Shown: positions 53,011-62,401, counted from the stretch's first letter. The stretch is 64,000 nucleotides of DNA from JABMMZ01 sp040403495 (GCA_040403495.1 JBBAKM010000012.1:18864-82863), one strand, 5' to 3'. Notes: generated from the sequence alone by a model not told the origin. Translations and numbers: made by a program.

Positions 53011-53354
53011 AACAGTAATAGAAGATTAGTAAATGCGATAAAAAAGCCTCGAATTTTGTTATTGTTGTTCCGAACCCTAGTTTTTTGTGGTGGCGACCAA
53101 GCAATATTGACTAATCTTTTACAATGAATTTATTTTGTCAATTGCTTCTTTTTGCTTATCTCATCTTTGCCGAGACCATCAATATTCGGAAGTTAATTCA
53201 ATGAGATGCCAGAGGCAAAGGAATTTTACACTCGCAAGATGCGAGCGTGAACGGGCTTCAGACCAACCACATGAAAAAAACAAATTGCGATACTGCTACT
53301 ACAACAAACACACCAAATAATCGTTTTACACTCACAGATACAAGAATAGAATAA
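53011..53354. other. Gene-free stretch with a truncated copy of the hairpin repeat
   Basis: No convincing gene is seen. At 53252-53270 GGGCTTCAGACCAACCAC matches one arm and loop of the hairpin family found intact at 55525-55580 and 63876-63919; the opposite arm is missing. A small hairpin, CTCGC/GCGAG, lies at 53231-53245. The stretch leads into an OmpA-type remnant, so it probably marks a deletion or insertion scar. Confidence 0.5.
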
Positions 53355-53453
53355 ATTGGCTATGGCGAAAATAGATTAAAAGAAAGAACTGGAACTGATG
53401 AAGAAAATTCTGTAAATAGAAAAACTGAAATAAGATTTATAAAAGAATTATAA
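53355..53453 (+). pseudogene. C-terminal remnant of an OmpA-family protein
   Basis: An open stretch directly after a stop codon encodes IGYGENRLKERTGTDEENSV and NRKTEIRFIKEL, then TAA. The GYGE and NR-TE-I/F pattern is the end of the OmpA peptidoglycan-binding domain. No start codon or upstream domain remains. The stop lies two bases before the ATG of the next gene, an intact operon-type junction, so the lost gene was probably co-transcribed with it. Confidence 0.65.
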
Positions 53454-53455
53454 TA

Positions 53456-54496
53456 ATGAATATTAAATTAATTTTATTACTGTTAATAATTGTGCAAATA
53501 AAATTATATGCCATTACCGAAAAAGACATCAAAGTTTATCTTGTAGGTATTAAAGAAGATAATGTATATGGATTGCCAGTTGTTTCATGTTTAGAAAAGA
53601 ACAATTATAGAATATATTATCAAATTGAATCAGTTAAAATAGATAAACAACTTATTGTAAATATTAACAATATACTAAAGAAATCATATTATATGTTAAA
53701 TATTACCCCAAGTCGTAATTTATATGGCGGATATAGATACCCATTCGCTGATTTCGAAATAATAGATTATAGTAGTAATGTTCCTCCTTGCGATGGATAT
53801 GATAGTTTAATAAAAATAGACAATATTCATTATATGTTTCAAGGTATGCCTTATTATTTACCTTCATCTTTCCCTATAATAGACTCGCTAGTAAATGCTT
53901 CAAAAACAAATTGCTTTTATAAATCAAAACCATTAAGTTTTAATCAATGGGAATTAATATGGAAAGATAATCCACTCATTCAGAATGCATATTTTCAACA
54001 AAATTTTAATATTTATGACACATCAAATGCTGATAAATTTAAACACTTGATAGGTATTGTAAACGATAGCGTTTTATTTATTTCAGCTAAAGAAATTATG
54101 CTTATAAATTTGAAAACGGGTAAACCTATTCATTTTTTGCAAGAACTTCAACAATCTAAAATTAAAGATTATTATTCTTATATTGTTAATAAACTTTTCA
54201 GTAATTATGTTCCCGGGCAAGGTGAAAGGACTTTTAATCATATTGATTTGTTCCCTAAATTTGTTATTGGATACAAATATAATACAGAATTAGGTAAATT
54301 TAATAACGATAAATGGGAGGGTTACTTATATTATTTAAGTGATAGGATAGATTTATACAATAAAAAACACTTTACCTATATGCATGATCTTTGTATAGAA
54401 CAAATTGCTTTCTCAGAATTGAAAAAGTTTCTAAATCCAAAATCAGTATATTTTAATGTTATTAAAATTTATACCTTAAGTAAACAAAAACCATGA
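53456..54496 (+). CDS. Exported protein of unknown function, paralogue 1
   Basis: This 346-residue protein has a signal peptide (LILLLLIIVQIKLYA) and starts its mature part with ITEKDIKVYLVG. Landmarks shared with the next gene are YKSKPLSFNQWELIWKDNPL then IQNAY, IVNDSVLFISAKEIMLINLK, FNHIDLFPKF and LNPKSVYFNVIKIY. I recognise no family. The gene is very AT-rich. It overlaps the following paralogue by four bases (ATGA), so the two are coupled. It follows an OmpA-type remnant. Confidence 0.7.
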   Translation: MNIKLILLLLIIVQIKLYAITEKDIKVYLVGIKEDNVYGLPVVSCLEKNNYRIYYQIESVKIDKQLIVNINNILKKSYYMLNITPSRNLYGGYRYPFADFEIIDYSSNVPPCDGYDSLIKIDNIHYMFQGMPYYLPSSFPIIDSLVNASKTNCFYKSKPLSFNQWELIWKDNPLIQNAYFQQNFNIYDTSNADKFKHLIGIVNDSVLFISAKEIMLINLKTGKPIHFLQELQQSKIKDYYSYIVNKLFSNYVPGQGERTFNHIDLFPKFVIGYKYNTELGKFNNDKWEGYLYYLSDRIDLYNKKHFTYMHDLCIEQIAFSELKKFLNPKSVYFNVIKIYTLSKQKP

Positions 54497-55497
54497 AAAA
54501 TAAACTAACATTATTAATACTTTTGGGCATTCAGTTGAATGTGTTTGCTTTCTCTGAAAATAACATCAAAGTGTCTTTAGTTGGAGAAAGAGATAGTTTT
54601 GTATACGATGAATTAATAAATGGGGTGTATAAATTACAAAAATTTTATGTTTATTCATTTTATTATCAAATTGAATCGAATGAAATACCAAATTTTAAGC
54701 TTGAAGAATTAAATAGTGTATTAAAGAAAGCCTTTTATTATAAGTTGTTAAATTATAACCATTTCAGTTTTAATGAAACTCATTATGCTTATGCTCAAAA
54801 TGAGTCTTTTCCAAGAGATTCAACATTGAAATTGTATGAGTATTCAAAACACACATTTTCTAAAACAGATTCCTTTAATTTTCGAAAATTTAATTCATTT
54901 CCAAAAATTGGTAAACAACAGTACATTTATAAATCAGCTCCTCTAACTTTTAATACTTGGCAAACAATTTGGCAGGATAATTCATTGATTCAACAAGCCT
55001 ATGAAACTTATAATTTGTATAATATTTCAGATAAAAATAATGCAGTTAAAAACCAACATTTTATTAAAATAATCAATGATAGTATTCTTTTCATTTCAAC
55101 CGAGGTGCAGATTATTATAAATTTAAAAACATGCAAACCAGTTCATTTACATATTGATATCAAAAAATCAAAAATTGGAGAATATTATGCATTTCTTTCT
55201 AAAAAAATGTTTGATGAAAATATTCATTTAACACAAGATTCCTTAAAAACCTTTTACCACATTGATATGTATCCAAGTATTCAGTTATTTAAAATTAAAA
55301 AAAATGATAATACTATTGAAAATCAATGCTATTTTTATTTCAAGGCAGACAGGATGAATAACAAGCGGATTAAATCAGGTTATAAAGCTAATTTGCATGA
55401 ATTCTCTACATTGAGATTAAATCTTGATGAGATAAAACCCTATTTAAATCCCAACTCAATATATTTTGAGGTTATAAAAATATTTAATTCTAAATAA
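54493..55497 (+). CDS. Exported protein of unknown function, paralogue 2
   Basis: This 334-residue protein has a signal peptide (LTLLILLGIQLNVFA) and mature start FSENNIKVSLVG. It aligns along its whole length with the preceding protein (YKSAPLTFNTWQTIWQDNSL then IQQAY, IINDSILFISTEVQIIINLK, YHIDMYPS, LNPNSIYFEVIKIF), so it is a tandem duplicate. No cysteine pair or known motif stands out. Function unknown; possibly periplasmic or surface-located. Confidence 0.7.
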   Translation: MKNKLTLLILLGIQLNVFAFSENNIKVSLVGERDSFVYDELINGVYKLQKFYVYSFYYQIESNEIPNFKLEELNSVLKKAFYYKLLNYNHFSFNETHYAYAQNESFPRDSTLKLYEYSKHTFSKTDSFNFRKFNSFPKIGKQQYIYKSAPLTFNTWQTIWQDNSLIQQAYETYNLYNISDKNNAVKNQHFIKIINDSILFISTEVQIIINLKTCKPVHLHIDIKKSKIGEYYAFLSKKMFDENIHLTQDSLKTFYHIDMYPSIQLFKIKKNDNTIENQCYFYFKADRMNNKRIKSGYKANLHEFSTLRLNLDEIKPYLNPNSIYFEVIKIFNSK

Positions 55498-55524
55498 TAT
55501 GCCATCATTCAGTTATCACGCACG

Positions 55525-55580
55525 TTTTCCTGTGGTTGGTGAAGCCAAGCTTTGTGCGGTTGCGACCAACCACAGGAAAA
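55525..55580. repeat. Dispersed hairpin repeat, intact copy 1
   Basis: TTTTCCTGTGGTTGGT (55525-55540) and ACCAACCACAGGAAAA (55565-55580) form a perfect 16-bp stem with a 24-base loop containing GAAGCC. The same arms and loop motif recur at 63876-63919 (in the opposite orientation) and in part at 53252-53270. Confidence 0.85.
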
Positions 55581-55615
55581 AAATTTATTATAGAAAAACA
55601 AACCTAATATTAAAT

Positions 55616-55647
55616 GCAAAAAGCCCCGAAAATTCGGGGCTTTTTGC
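55616..55647. terminator. Bidirectional terminator downstream of hppA
   Basis: GCAAAAAGCCCCGAA (55616-55630) and TTCGGGGCTTTTTGC (55633-55647) form a perfect 15-bp stem with a two-base loop and T tracts on both strands. It serves hppA on the minus strand and the convergent upstream genes. Confidence 0.88.
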
Positions 55648-55666
55648 ATGAAAGATTATTTTTGAA

Positions 55667-58114
55667 TTAATGTTTGCTTGCGCAAGCTTCACCGCAATTG
55701 CTCATGCATTCTTCTTTGCTTGTGCATTTTTTGCCACAAGAAGACATACAAGCGCCTACATATTCTCCTTTATCGTTGTATAAGCTCATGCATTTAGCTT
55801 TTTCCTCAGCAGAACAACCCATAGAATCGCACATCATAGCGCATTCTTCTTTGGTCATTTTACTGCAAGCATTTAAGTCGCATTTGGTGGCTTCAGCATG
55901 GTGATCGCCTTCTGAACAACAAGCAGAAACTTCTGTTTTTTCTTTTGCACAACAATCATCACCCATTTTATCTTGACTTCCAACAGCAATGTATGGAGCA
56001 ATCACTAAAGAAACGATACTCATTAATTTAATTAAGATATTCATAGAAGGTCCTGAAGTGTCTTTGAATGGGTCACCAACAGTATCTCCTGTTACAGAAG
56101 CTTTGTGTGGTTCAGATTTTTTGTAATACATCTCGCCATTAATTTCAACCCCTTTTTCAAAAGATTTTTTAGCATTGTCCCAAGCACCACCGGCATTGTT
56201 TTGGAATATACCCATTAACACACCAGAAACCGTAACACCAGCTAATAAACCACCTAATACTTCAGGTCCGAATATAAAGCCAACAATGATTGGGGTGATT
56301 AATGCGATAGCTCCAGGCAACATCATTTCTCTGATTGATGCTTTAGTGGATATCTCAACACATTTTTCATATTCAGGTTTAGCTTTGTATTCCATAATAC
56401 CCGGAATTTCTCTAAACTGACGTCTAACTTCTTGAACCATGTCCATAGCAGCTCTTCCAACCGCAGCAATTGCTAAGGCAGAAAATATAAATGGAATCAT
56501 AGCACCAACAAATAAACCTGCTAATACATTGGCTTTGTAAATATCGATTGCATCAATACCAGCCACTCCTACGAAGGCCGCAAACAAAGCTAATGCTGTT
56601 AAAGCAGCAGAAGCAATAGCAAACCCTTTGCCTGTTGCAGCAGTTGTGTTACCAACAGCATCTAAATTGTCTGTACGTTCTCTCACTTCAGGAGGTAATT
56701 GGCTCATTTCAGCGATACCACCTGCGTTGTCAGCGATTGGTCCGAAAGCATCAATGGCTAATTGCATAGCAGTTGTTGCCATCATACCTGCAGCAGCAAT
56801 AGCCACACCGTATAATCCAGCGAAATAGTAAGAACTCATGATACCACCCGCTAAAACCAAAATTGGAATTACTGTTGATTTCATACCTACTGATAAACCA
56901 CCAATAATATTAGTAGCATGTCCTGTAGCAGATTGTCTAATGATAGAGTTTACAGGCTCTTTGCCCATAGCAGTGTAGTATTCAGTTACGATACTCATTA
57001 AAGCACCAACCACTAAACCAACTACAATCGCATAAAATACTTGCATTGCAGTAAATTCATAACCTCTTAAAACCATATTTTCTGGTAACATGTAATTTAC
57101 CAAAAAGAAAGAAACTATACCTGTTAAGATAATAGATGACCAGTTACCTAAGTTTAATGCATTTTGTACATTTGATTTTTCACCTGAAATTCTTACGAAC
57201 CAAGTTCCAACTATTGAGAATATAATACCTAAACCAGCAATGACCATAGGAAGTAATATTGGAGAAAAGCCATTCAATCCATCGATAGAAATTCCGTTTG
57301 ATTTTTCGATTATGATTTCTTGACCCAAAACCATGGTTGCTAATATTGTAGCAACGTAAGAACCAAATAAATCGGCTCCCATACCAGCAACGTCACCCAC
57401 GTTATCACCAACGTTATCTGCAATAGTTGCAGGGTTTCTAACGTCATCCTCAGGAATACCAGCTTCTACTTTACCCACTAAGTCAGCACCAACGTCAGCA
57501 GCTTTTGTATAAATACCACCACCCACACGGGCAAACAATGCGATTGACTCAGCACCTAAAGAAAATCCTGTTAGAACTTCAATAGCAGTTTTCATTTCAT
57601 TGCTATTTACTTCAACAACATTGAATATTTTTAAGAAAACAATAAATAAACCACCTAGACCGAATACTGCTAAACCAGCAACCCCTAAGCCCATTACAGT
57701 TCCACCAGTGAAAGATACTTTTAATGCTTTAGCTAAACTTGTTCTAGCCGCTTGTGTTGTTCTTACGTTTGCTTTAGTAGCAACGTTCATTCCGATGTAA
57801 CCTGCAGTTGCAGAAAATACTGCACCAATGATAAATGCAATGGAGATAATCCAACTTGAGTGGATTTCTCTGCCATTAACCATAGAAATTGAACCAGAAT
57901 AAGCCAATAATGCAGCTGCAAAAACTACAAATATTGATAAAACTCTCCACTCTGCTTTTAAAAAGGCCATTGCACCTTTGGCAATGTAACCGGCTAATTC
58001 TTGCATGTTCTCATCTCCTGCATCTTGCTTGCTAACCCATGCGGATTTGAAAGCCATCACTATTAGGCCTACTACGCCCAAAAGAGGAACTAAATATAAA
58101 AATTGATTAATCAT
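55667..58114 (-). CDS. hppA: Membrane pyrophosphatase with Cys-rich C-terminal tail
   Basis: This 815-residue ion pump couples pyrophosphate hydrolysis to H+ or Na+ export. Signatures are KAADVGADLVGKVEAGIPED, NPATIADNVGDNVGDVAGMG, and GNTTAATGKGFAIASAALTA; Ala at the K/A position indicates the K+-dependent type, often Na+-pumping. About 16 membrane spans are present. After the last span a tail of about 100 residues (encoded at 55667-55981) holds 16 cysteines (CCAKEK, ACCSEGDHHAEATKC, CAMMCDSMGC, SSCGKKC, SNCGEAC). This tail is not part of the normal family fold and looks metal-binding. Confidence 0.95.
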   Translation of the reverse strand: MINQFLYLVPLLGVVGLIVMAFKSAWVSKQDAGDENMQELAGYIAKGAMAFLKAEWRVLSIFVVFAAALLAYSGSISMVNGREIHSSWIISIAFIIGAVFSATAGYIGMNVATKANVRTTQAARTSLAKALKVSFTGGTVMGLGVAGLAVFGLGGLFIVFLKIFNVVEVNSNEMKTAIEVLTGFSLGAESIALFARVGGGIYTKAADVGADLVGKVEAGIPEDDVRNPATIADNVGDNVGDVAGMGADLFGSYVATILATMVLGQEIIIEKSNGISIDGLNGFSPILLPMVIAGLGIIFSIVGTWFVRISGEKSNVQNALNLGNWSSIILTGIVSFFLVNYMLPENMVLRGYEFTAMQVFYAIVVGLVVGALMSIVTEYYTAMGKEPVNSIIRQSATGHATNIIGGLSVGMKSTVIPILVLAGGIMSSYYFAGLYGVAIAAAGMMATTAMQLAIDAFGPIADNAGGIAEMSQLPPEVRERTDNLDAVGNTTAATGKGFAIASAALTALALFAAFVGVAGIDAIDIYKANVLAGLFVGAMIPFIFSALAIAAVGRAAMDMVQEVRRQFREIPGIMEYKAKPEYEKCVEISTKASIREMMLPGAIALITPIIVGFIFGPEVLGGLLAGVTVSGVLMGIFQNNAGGAWDNAKKSFEKGVEINGEMYYKKSEPHKASVTGDTVGDPFKDTSGPSMNILIKLMSIVSLVIAPYIAVGSQDKMGDDCCAKEKTEVSACCSEGDHHAEATKCDLNACSKMTKEECAMMCDSMGCSAEEKAKCMSLYNDKGEYVGACMSSCGKKCTSKEECMSNCGEACASKH

Positions 58115-58221
58115 AATTTATTAATAATGTGTGTTTCTAAAATTAAGGGTGCAAAAATAAGTAAAAGGTTTTAATTTTTAATATAACATTTTTTAACAGT
58201 CACAAACATGTTATATGCTGT

Positions 58222-59184
58222 TTATGATATGTCAACTGCCACTAAATAAGAAAGATACAAAACATAGATAAGTATAAACATTGCACCTTGCCATTTTTGT
58301 AATTTGTGTTTCTCGCCTATAAATAAAAATAAGAATAGAAATAAGCTAGCTAGTGTTGCCATTAGAATGTCAATATTACTGCTAAGTTTGAATGGAAGTG
58401 GTTTGATAAACGCACTTAAACCCAAAATCCAAAAAATATTGAAGATGTTTGAACCAACCACATTCCCAATTGCAATGTCTGATTTGCCTTTATAAGCAGC
58501 GACAACTGAGGTCGCCATTTCTGGCAATGAAGTGCCAATAGCAACTACCGTTAATCCGATGAGGGACTGACTTACCCCTAATCCTGTTGCGATTACAATA
58601 GCACCATCAACTATCCACTGACCTCCAATGACTAAACCAACTAGTCCTAAAACAATGTAAATAGTTGATTTTAATGTGCTCATTGTTTTGATAGAATCAT
58701 CATTCTTTGTATGGCTCTTTTTGGATATTTCCACGATGTAATACATGAAGATAATAAAAAAACAAATGAGTATCAATCCATCAATTCTGCTTAAAAATGA
58801 GTTTGCTTGGCCATCAATTAAAACATCATTCGCCATAAAGCCAACCACCACAACTGCTAATAAACTAAAAGGAATCTCTTTCCAAATAGTGGTTGATTGA
58901 ACACTAAGTTTACTAACCATTGCTGAAACGCCTAGTATTAAAAATATGTTAGCAATATTGCTTCCAAGAATATTTCCAATTGCTATGTCGGCATTTCCAT
59001 CTAAACTGGCTGATATGTTGACAAATAACTCTGGTGCCGATGTCCCAAAAGCAACTATGGTTAATCCAATGACTAAATCACTGATGTTTCTTTTTTTGGC
59101 GATTGATGATGCGCCATCAACAAGTAAATCGGCTCCTTTAATAAGTAGGACAAATCCTACGACGAATAATATATATGTGATCAT
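58222..59184 (-). CDS. Calcium/sodium antiporter (CaCA family, YrbG-like)
   Basis: This 320-residue, ten-span inner-membrane protein has the two alpha-repeats of the family: VAFGTSAPELFVNISASLDG with GNILGSNIANIFLILG, and VAIGTSLPEMATSVVAAYKG with GNVVGSNIFNIFWILG. It exchanges Ca2+ for Na+ (or H+). It lies 37 bases after hmgA on... the same strand order hmgA-antiporter, with an eight-base gap between the genes, suggesting co-transcription. Confidence 0.93.
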   Translation of the reverse strand: MITYILFVVGFVLLIKGADLLVDGASSIAKKRNISDLVIGLTIVAFGTSAPELFVNISASLDGNADIAIGNILGSNIANIFLILGVSAMVSKLSVQSTTIWKEIPFSLLAVVVVGFMANDVLIDGQANSFLSRIDGLILICFFIIFMYYIVEISKKSHTKNDDSIKTMSTLKSTIYIVLGLVGLVIGGQWIVDGAIVIATGLGVSQSLIGLTVVAIGTSLPEMATSVVAAYKGKSDIAIGNVVGSNIFNIFWILGLSAFIKPLPFKLSSNIDILMATLASLFLFLFLFIGEKHKLQKWQGAMFILIYVLYLSYLVAVDIS

Positions 59185-59192
59185 TTTTTTAA

Positions 59193-60350
59193 TTAATTAA
59201 TCCAACTTGTGAAATACTGTGGATCTTCGTTTTGCATCGCTGCTTCTGTAATTTTTAATGGATAAAATGGGTCTATCATTACAGCTAATTCTTTGGTTTC
59301 TTTGGCGCCAATACTTTTCTCTACTGTGCCCGGATGTGGTCCGTGTGGAATCCCTTTTGGGTGAAGGGTAATCATGCCTTTTTCAACATGCTTTCTGCTC
59401 ATAAAATCTCCATCTACATAATACAAAACCTCATCTGAGTCAACATTGCTGTGATTGTAGGGTGCAGGAATTGACTGTGGATGGTAATCATACAATCGAG
59501 GAACAAAAGAACAAATTACAAAGTTGTGCCCCTCAAAGGTTTGGTGAATTGGTGGCGGCATGTGAACTCTTCCTGTAATTGGCTCATATTGGTGAATACT
59601 AAAGCCATAAGGGAAATGATAACCGTCCCAACCTATGGCATCAAATGGATGTGTTGCATAGGTGTAGGGAAATAATTCGTCGCCTTTTTTTATGATGACT
59701 TTAAAATCCCCTTTTTCATCGTGTGTCTTTAGATTTTGAGGTGTTTTTATGTCTCTTTCGCAATATGGAGAATGTTCCAAGAATTGCCCCATAGAATTTA
59801 AATATCTTTTGGGCGGTTTTATCGGACTAAATGATTCTGTGATAAACAATCGGTTGTTTTCTGAGTTAAAATCAAGTTGGTAAATAATACCTCTTGGAAT
59901 CACCAAATAGTCGCCATATTCAAATGGAATTTCTCCATATAATGTTTTTAAAGTGCCTGACCCTTGGTGAACAAAAATAACTTCGTCTGCATCGGCATTT
60001 TTGTAAAAGTAATCGGTCATTGATTTTTTTGGTGCCGCGCAGGTGATATATAAATCATTATTGAAAAGTTGAATAACTCTACTCTCCAAATAGTCATCTT
60101 TTGGGGTTGTATTAAAGGTTAAAAAACTTCTGTTTTGCATGTTATTATTCACTTGAGCTACGGGTGCAACATTAACAGGTGCTCCTATTGACTTTACTAA
60201 AGTAGGGGGGTGGCAGTGGTAAACTAATGAGTAGGTGCTTGAAAATCCCTCGGTACTTACAAGTTCCTCTGAATAGAGCTGTCCATCAGATTTTCTAAAT
60301 TGCGTGTGACGCTTTTGTGGAATTTCTCCTGCTTTGAAATAAAATGGCAT
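59193..60350 (-). CDS. hmgA: Homogentisate 1,2-dioxygenase
   Basis: This 385-residue non-haem iron enzyme opens the ring of homogentisate in tyrosine breakdown. Family landmarks are FYFKAGEIPQKRHTQFRK at the start, HQGSGTLKTLYGEIPFEYGD, PFDAIGWDGYHFPYGFSIHQ, PPPIHQTFEG and the C-terminal HPKGIPHGPHPG. It is of the shorter bacterial type. No hppD or fumarylacetoacetase is adjacent; phhB at 45.9 kb is the only other gene of the route in view. The antiporter follows eight bases downstream. Confidence 0.93.
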   Translation of the reverse strand: MPFYFKAGEIPQKRHTQFRKSDGQLYSEELVSTEGFSSTYSLVYHCHPPTLVKSIGAPVNVAPVAQVNNNMQNRSFLTFNTTPKDDYLESRVIQLFNNDLYITCAAPKKSMTDYFYKNADADEVIFVHQGSGTLKTLYGEIPFEYGDYLVIPRGIIYQLDFNSENNRLFITESFSPIKPPKRYLNSMGQFLEHSPYCERDIKTPQNLKTHDEKGDFKVIIKKGDELFPYTYATHPFDAIGWDGYHFPYGFSIHQYEPITGRVHMPPPIHQTFEGHNFVICSFVPRLYDYHPQSIPAPYNHSNVDSDEVLYYVDGDFMSRKHVEKGMITLHPKGIPHGPHPGTVEKSIGAKETKELAVMIDPFYPLKITEAAMQNEDPQYFTSWIN

Positions 60351-60383
60351 AAAATCTGTTTTTTTTAGCGTGTAAAATTAGTA

Positions 60384-60391
60384 TAAATTTG
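60384..60391 (+). promoter_or_regulatory. -7 element abutting TPR lipoprotein gene
   Basis: TAAATTTG matches TAnnTTTG and ends seven bases before the ATG at 60399. Confidence 0.45.
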
Positions 60392-60398
60392 TAAAATC

Positions 60399-61409
60399 AT
60401 GAGGGTGTATACTTTTTTTTTATTTATTTTGTTTTTTACAGTGGTGGAATCGTGTCAAAAGAACGCTTCGTTTAGAGTAATTTATGAGACAGATACAAGC
60501 TATTCTGCCGATATTAGAGCGATTTCTGCCAAAATTAACAAATCTCCAAATGAGCCTGATTTGTATTTCAAACGAGCCAATACTTTTTACTTTGAAAGCA
60601 ATCTTTCTGAAGCTCTGTTGGATATTCAATATGCGATTCAACTCGATTCTGTGAATCCAGTCTTTGAATTAACAAAAGGTAAGTTTTTGATGTCGAATGA
60701 TACCGCCAGTGCCAAACTTGCTGAAAAAGCTTTTTTAAAGTCTATTCGTCTTAATCCAACGGGTTTTGAAGCCCATTCTGAATTGGCTTTCTTATATTTA
60801 GCCAAACAAAATTATGACGATGCCCAATTGTATTACAATGCTGCGTCTAAAATTGAACCTGCTAATCCTACACCCATGTTTTATATGGGTATGATTGCCA
60901 AAGAATTGGGTGACACCTCTAAAGCCATTCAATTGTTTGAGAAAGTTTTGGTTTATGACAGCAAACATTACAATGCCATTATGCAATTAGGGAATTACTA
61001 TGCTTATAAAAATGATGTTAAAGCGTTGTTGTTTTTTGAGAGAGCTTTAGCCATTAATGAATACAGTGACGAAGCTTTGTATGCCAAAGGTTTGTTTTTG
61101 CAAAAGCAAGGAAAGTTTAAAGATGCTGTAAAGTTATATGAAACTGTTTCTAAGGTTAATCCTTCGCATTTGTATTGTCGCTATAATTTGGGAGTTATAA
61201 ACGCCATGTTTGGTGAGTATGAAGAGGCTTTGAAATTTATCAATGAAATAATAGACCTCGAAGAAACTTATGTAGATGCTTATACGCTAAAAGGTAAAGT
61301 TCTTGAATCCATGAAGGATATTAAAGGGGCTAAGGAAAACTACAACAAAGCACTTTCTTTGGATCCTCAACAAAGCCTAGCTACTGAAGGATTAAAGCGA
61401 TTAAACTAA
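60399..61409 (+). CDS. TPR-repeat lipoprotein
   Basis: This 336-residue protein has a lipoprotein signal (LFFTVVESCQKN) and about seven tetratricopeptide repeats from residue 45 on. Examples are NKSPNEPDLYFKRANTFYFE, AHSELAFLYLAKQNYDDAQL, PTPMFYMGMIAKELGDTSKA, YNAIMQLGNYYAYKNDVKAL and EALYAKGLFLQKQGKFKDA. It likely acts as a protein-protein scaffold in the periplasm or at the outer membrane. The partner is unknown. It converges with gpsA, overlapping by four bases. Confidence 0.9.
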   Translation: MRVYTFFLFILFFTVVESCQKNASFRVIYETDTSYSADIRAISAKINKSPNEPDLYFKRANTFYFESNLSEALLDIQYAIQLDSVNPVFELTKGKFLMSNDTASAKLAEKAFLKSIRLNPTGFEAHSELAFLYLAKQNYDDAQLYYNAASKIEPANPTPMFYMGMIAKELGDTSKAIQLFEKVLVYDSKHYNAIMQLGNYYAYKNDVKALLFFERALAINEYSDEALYAKGLFLQKQGKFKDAVKLYETVSKVNPSHLYCRYNLGVINAMFGEYEEALKFINEIIDLEETYVDAYTLKGKVLESMKDIKGAKENYNKALSLDPQQSLATEGLKRLN

Positions 61410-62401
61410 ATTATTTTTTTGCTAAGGTCTAACATACAAACCTTTGCCGATTTCTGATTGTAAATAATGTCATAAACAGCATCTAATATAGGCATATTCG
61501 CACCTACATTGTTGTTTATTTCACGCATGGTTTTGGTGGCATAAAACCCTTCTGCTATCATGTTCATCTCCATTTGAGCGCTTTTAACGGAATAGCCTTT
61601 GCCTATCATATTCCCAAAAGTGCGATTTCGACTGAATTGTGAATAGGCAGTCACTAACAAATCTCCCAAGTACGCATTTTCTTTAACATCTCTGTGAGTT
61701 TGATGACTACAATCTAAAAAAGTTTCTATTTCTCTAATAGAAGCGGAAACCATTACGGATTGAAAATTGTCTCCATAACCCAACCCATGACAAATGCCAC
61801 AAGCTATAGCATACACATTTTTAAGGACAGAAGCGTATTCTAAACCATAAATATCGGTGCTTGATTTAGTAAGGATATAATGGCAATCGAGTAATTGGCA
61901 AATTTGATTGGCGAATTCGGTATTTGTGGAAGCTAACGTTAGATAACTAAGTTTTTCCATAGCTACTTCCTCTGCGTGGCATGGTCCTGTAATGGCCACA
62001 AAATGATTGGCAGGCAGTTGCCATTCTGTTTCAAAATAATGACTAATAATTTGGTGAGTAGAGGCATTGACGCCTTTTACAGCAGACAAAAGTAGTTTGT
62101 TTTTGAAAATAGTAGGAGGGAGGTGTTGCAAAACTTGGTGAACAAAGGCAGATGGAACCGCTAGTAAAATGATGTCATTGTTTTGAATGGTTTCTTCTAA
62201 ATTGGTGCTCAATTTAATTTTGTCCAAATTAAGCTCCACATCACGTAAATAGCGAGGATTGTGTCTGTAGGTAGTTATGAAATTAACATCTTCTTCGTTT
62301 CTTAAACACCACTCAATTGATTTTGGTGTTTTATTGTCACACAATATTTTAATTAAGGCGGTCGCCCAACTTCCATTTCCAATTATTCCAATGTTCTGCA
62401 T
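61406..62401 (-). CDS. gpsA: Glycerol-3-phosphate dehydrogenase [NAD(P)+]
   Basis: This 331-residue enzyme reduces dihydroxyacetone phosphate to sn-glycerol 3-phosphate for phospholipids. Motifs are IGIIGNGSWATALIKIL for NAD(P) binding, LLSAVKGVNAST, FVAITGPCHAEEVA, and LEYASVLKNVYAIACGICHG with the catalytic Lys. The adenine-binding first Gly motif is GNGSWA, as in many Bacteroidota. It stands alone on the minus strand, divergent from aroA. Confidence 0.95.
   Translation of the reverse strand: MQNIGIIGNGSWATALIKILCDNKTPKSIEWCLRNEEDVNFITTYRHNPRYLRDVELNLDKIKLSTNLEETIQNNDIILLAVPSAFVHQVLQHLPPTIFKNKLLLSAVKGVNASTHQIISHYFETEWQLPANHFVAITGPCHAEEVAMEKLSYLTLASTNTEFANQICQLLDCHYILTKSSTDIYGLEYASVLKNVYAIACGICHGLGYGDNFQSVMVSASIREIETFLDCSHQTHRDVKENAYLGDLLVTAYSQFSRNRTFGNMIGKGYSVKSAQMEMNMIAEGFYATKTMREINNNVGANMPILDAVYDIIYNQKSAKVCMLDLSKKII

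Noticed and set aside
53135..53320. 61-codon frame in the gap after the LytTR regulator
   Set aside because: No plausible composition, hydrophobicity or motif; it crosses the partial hairpin repeat.
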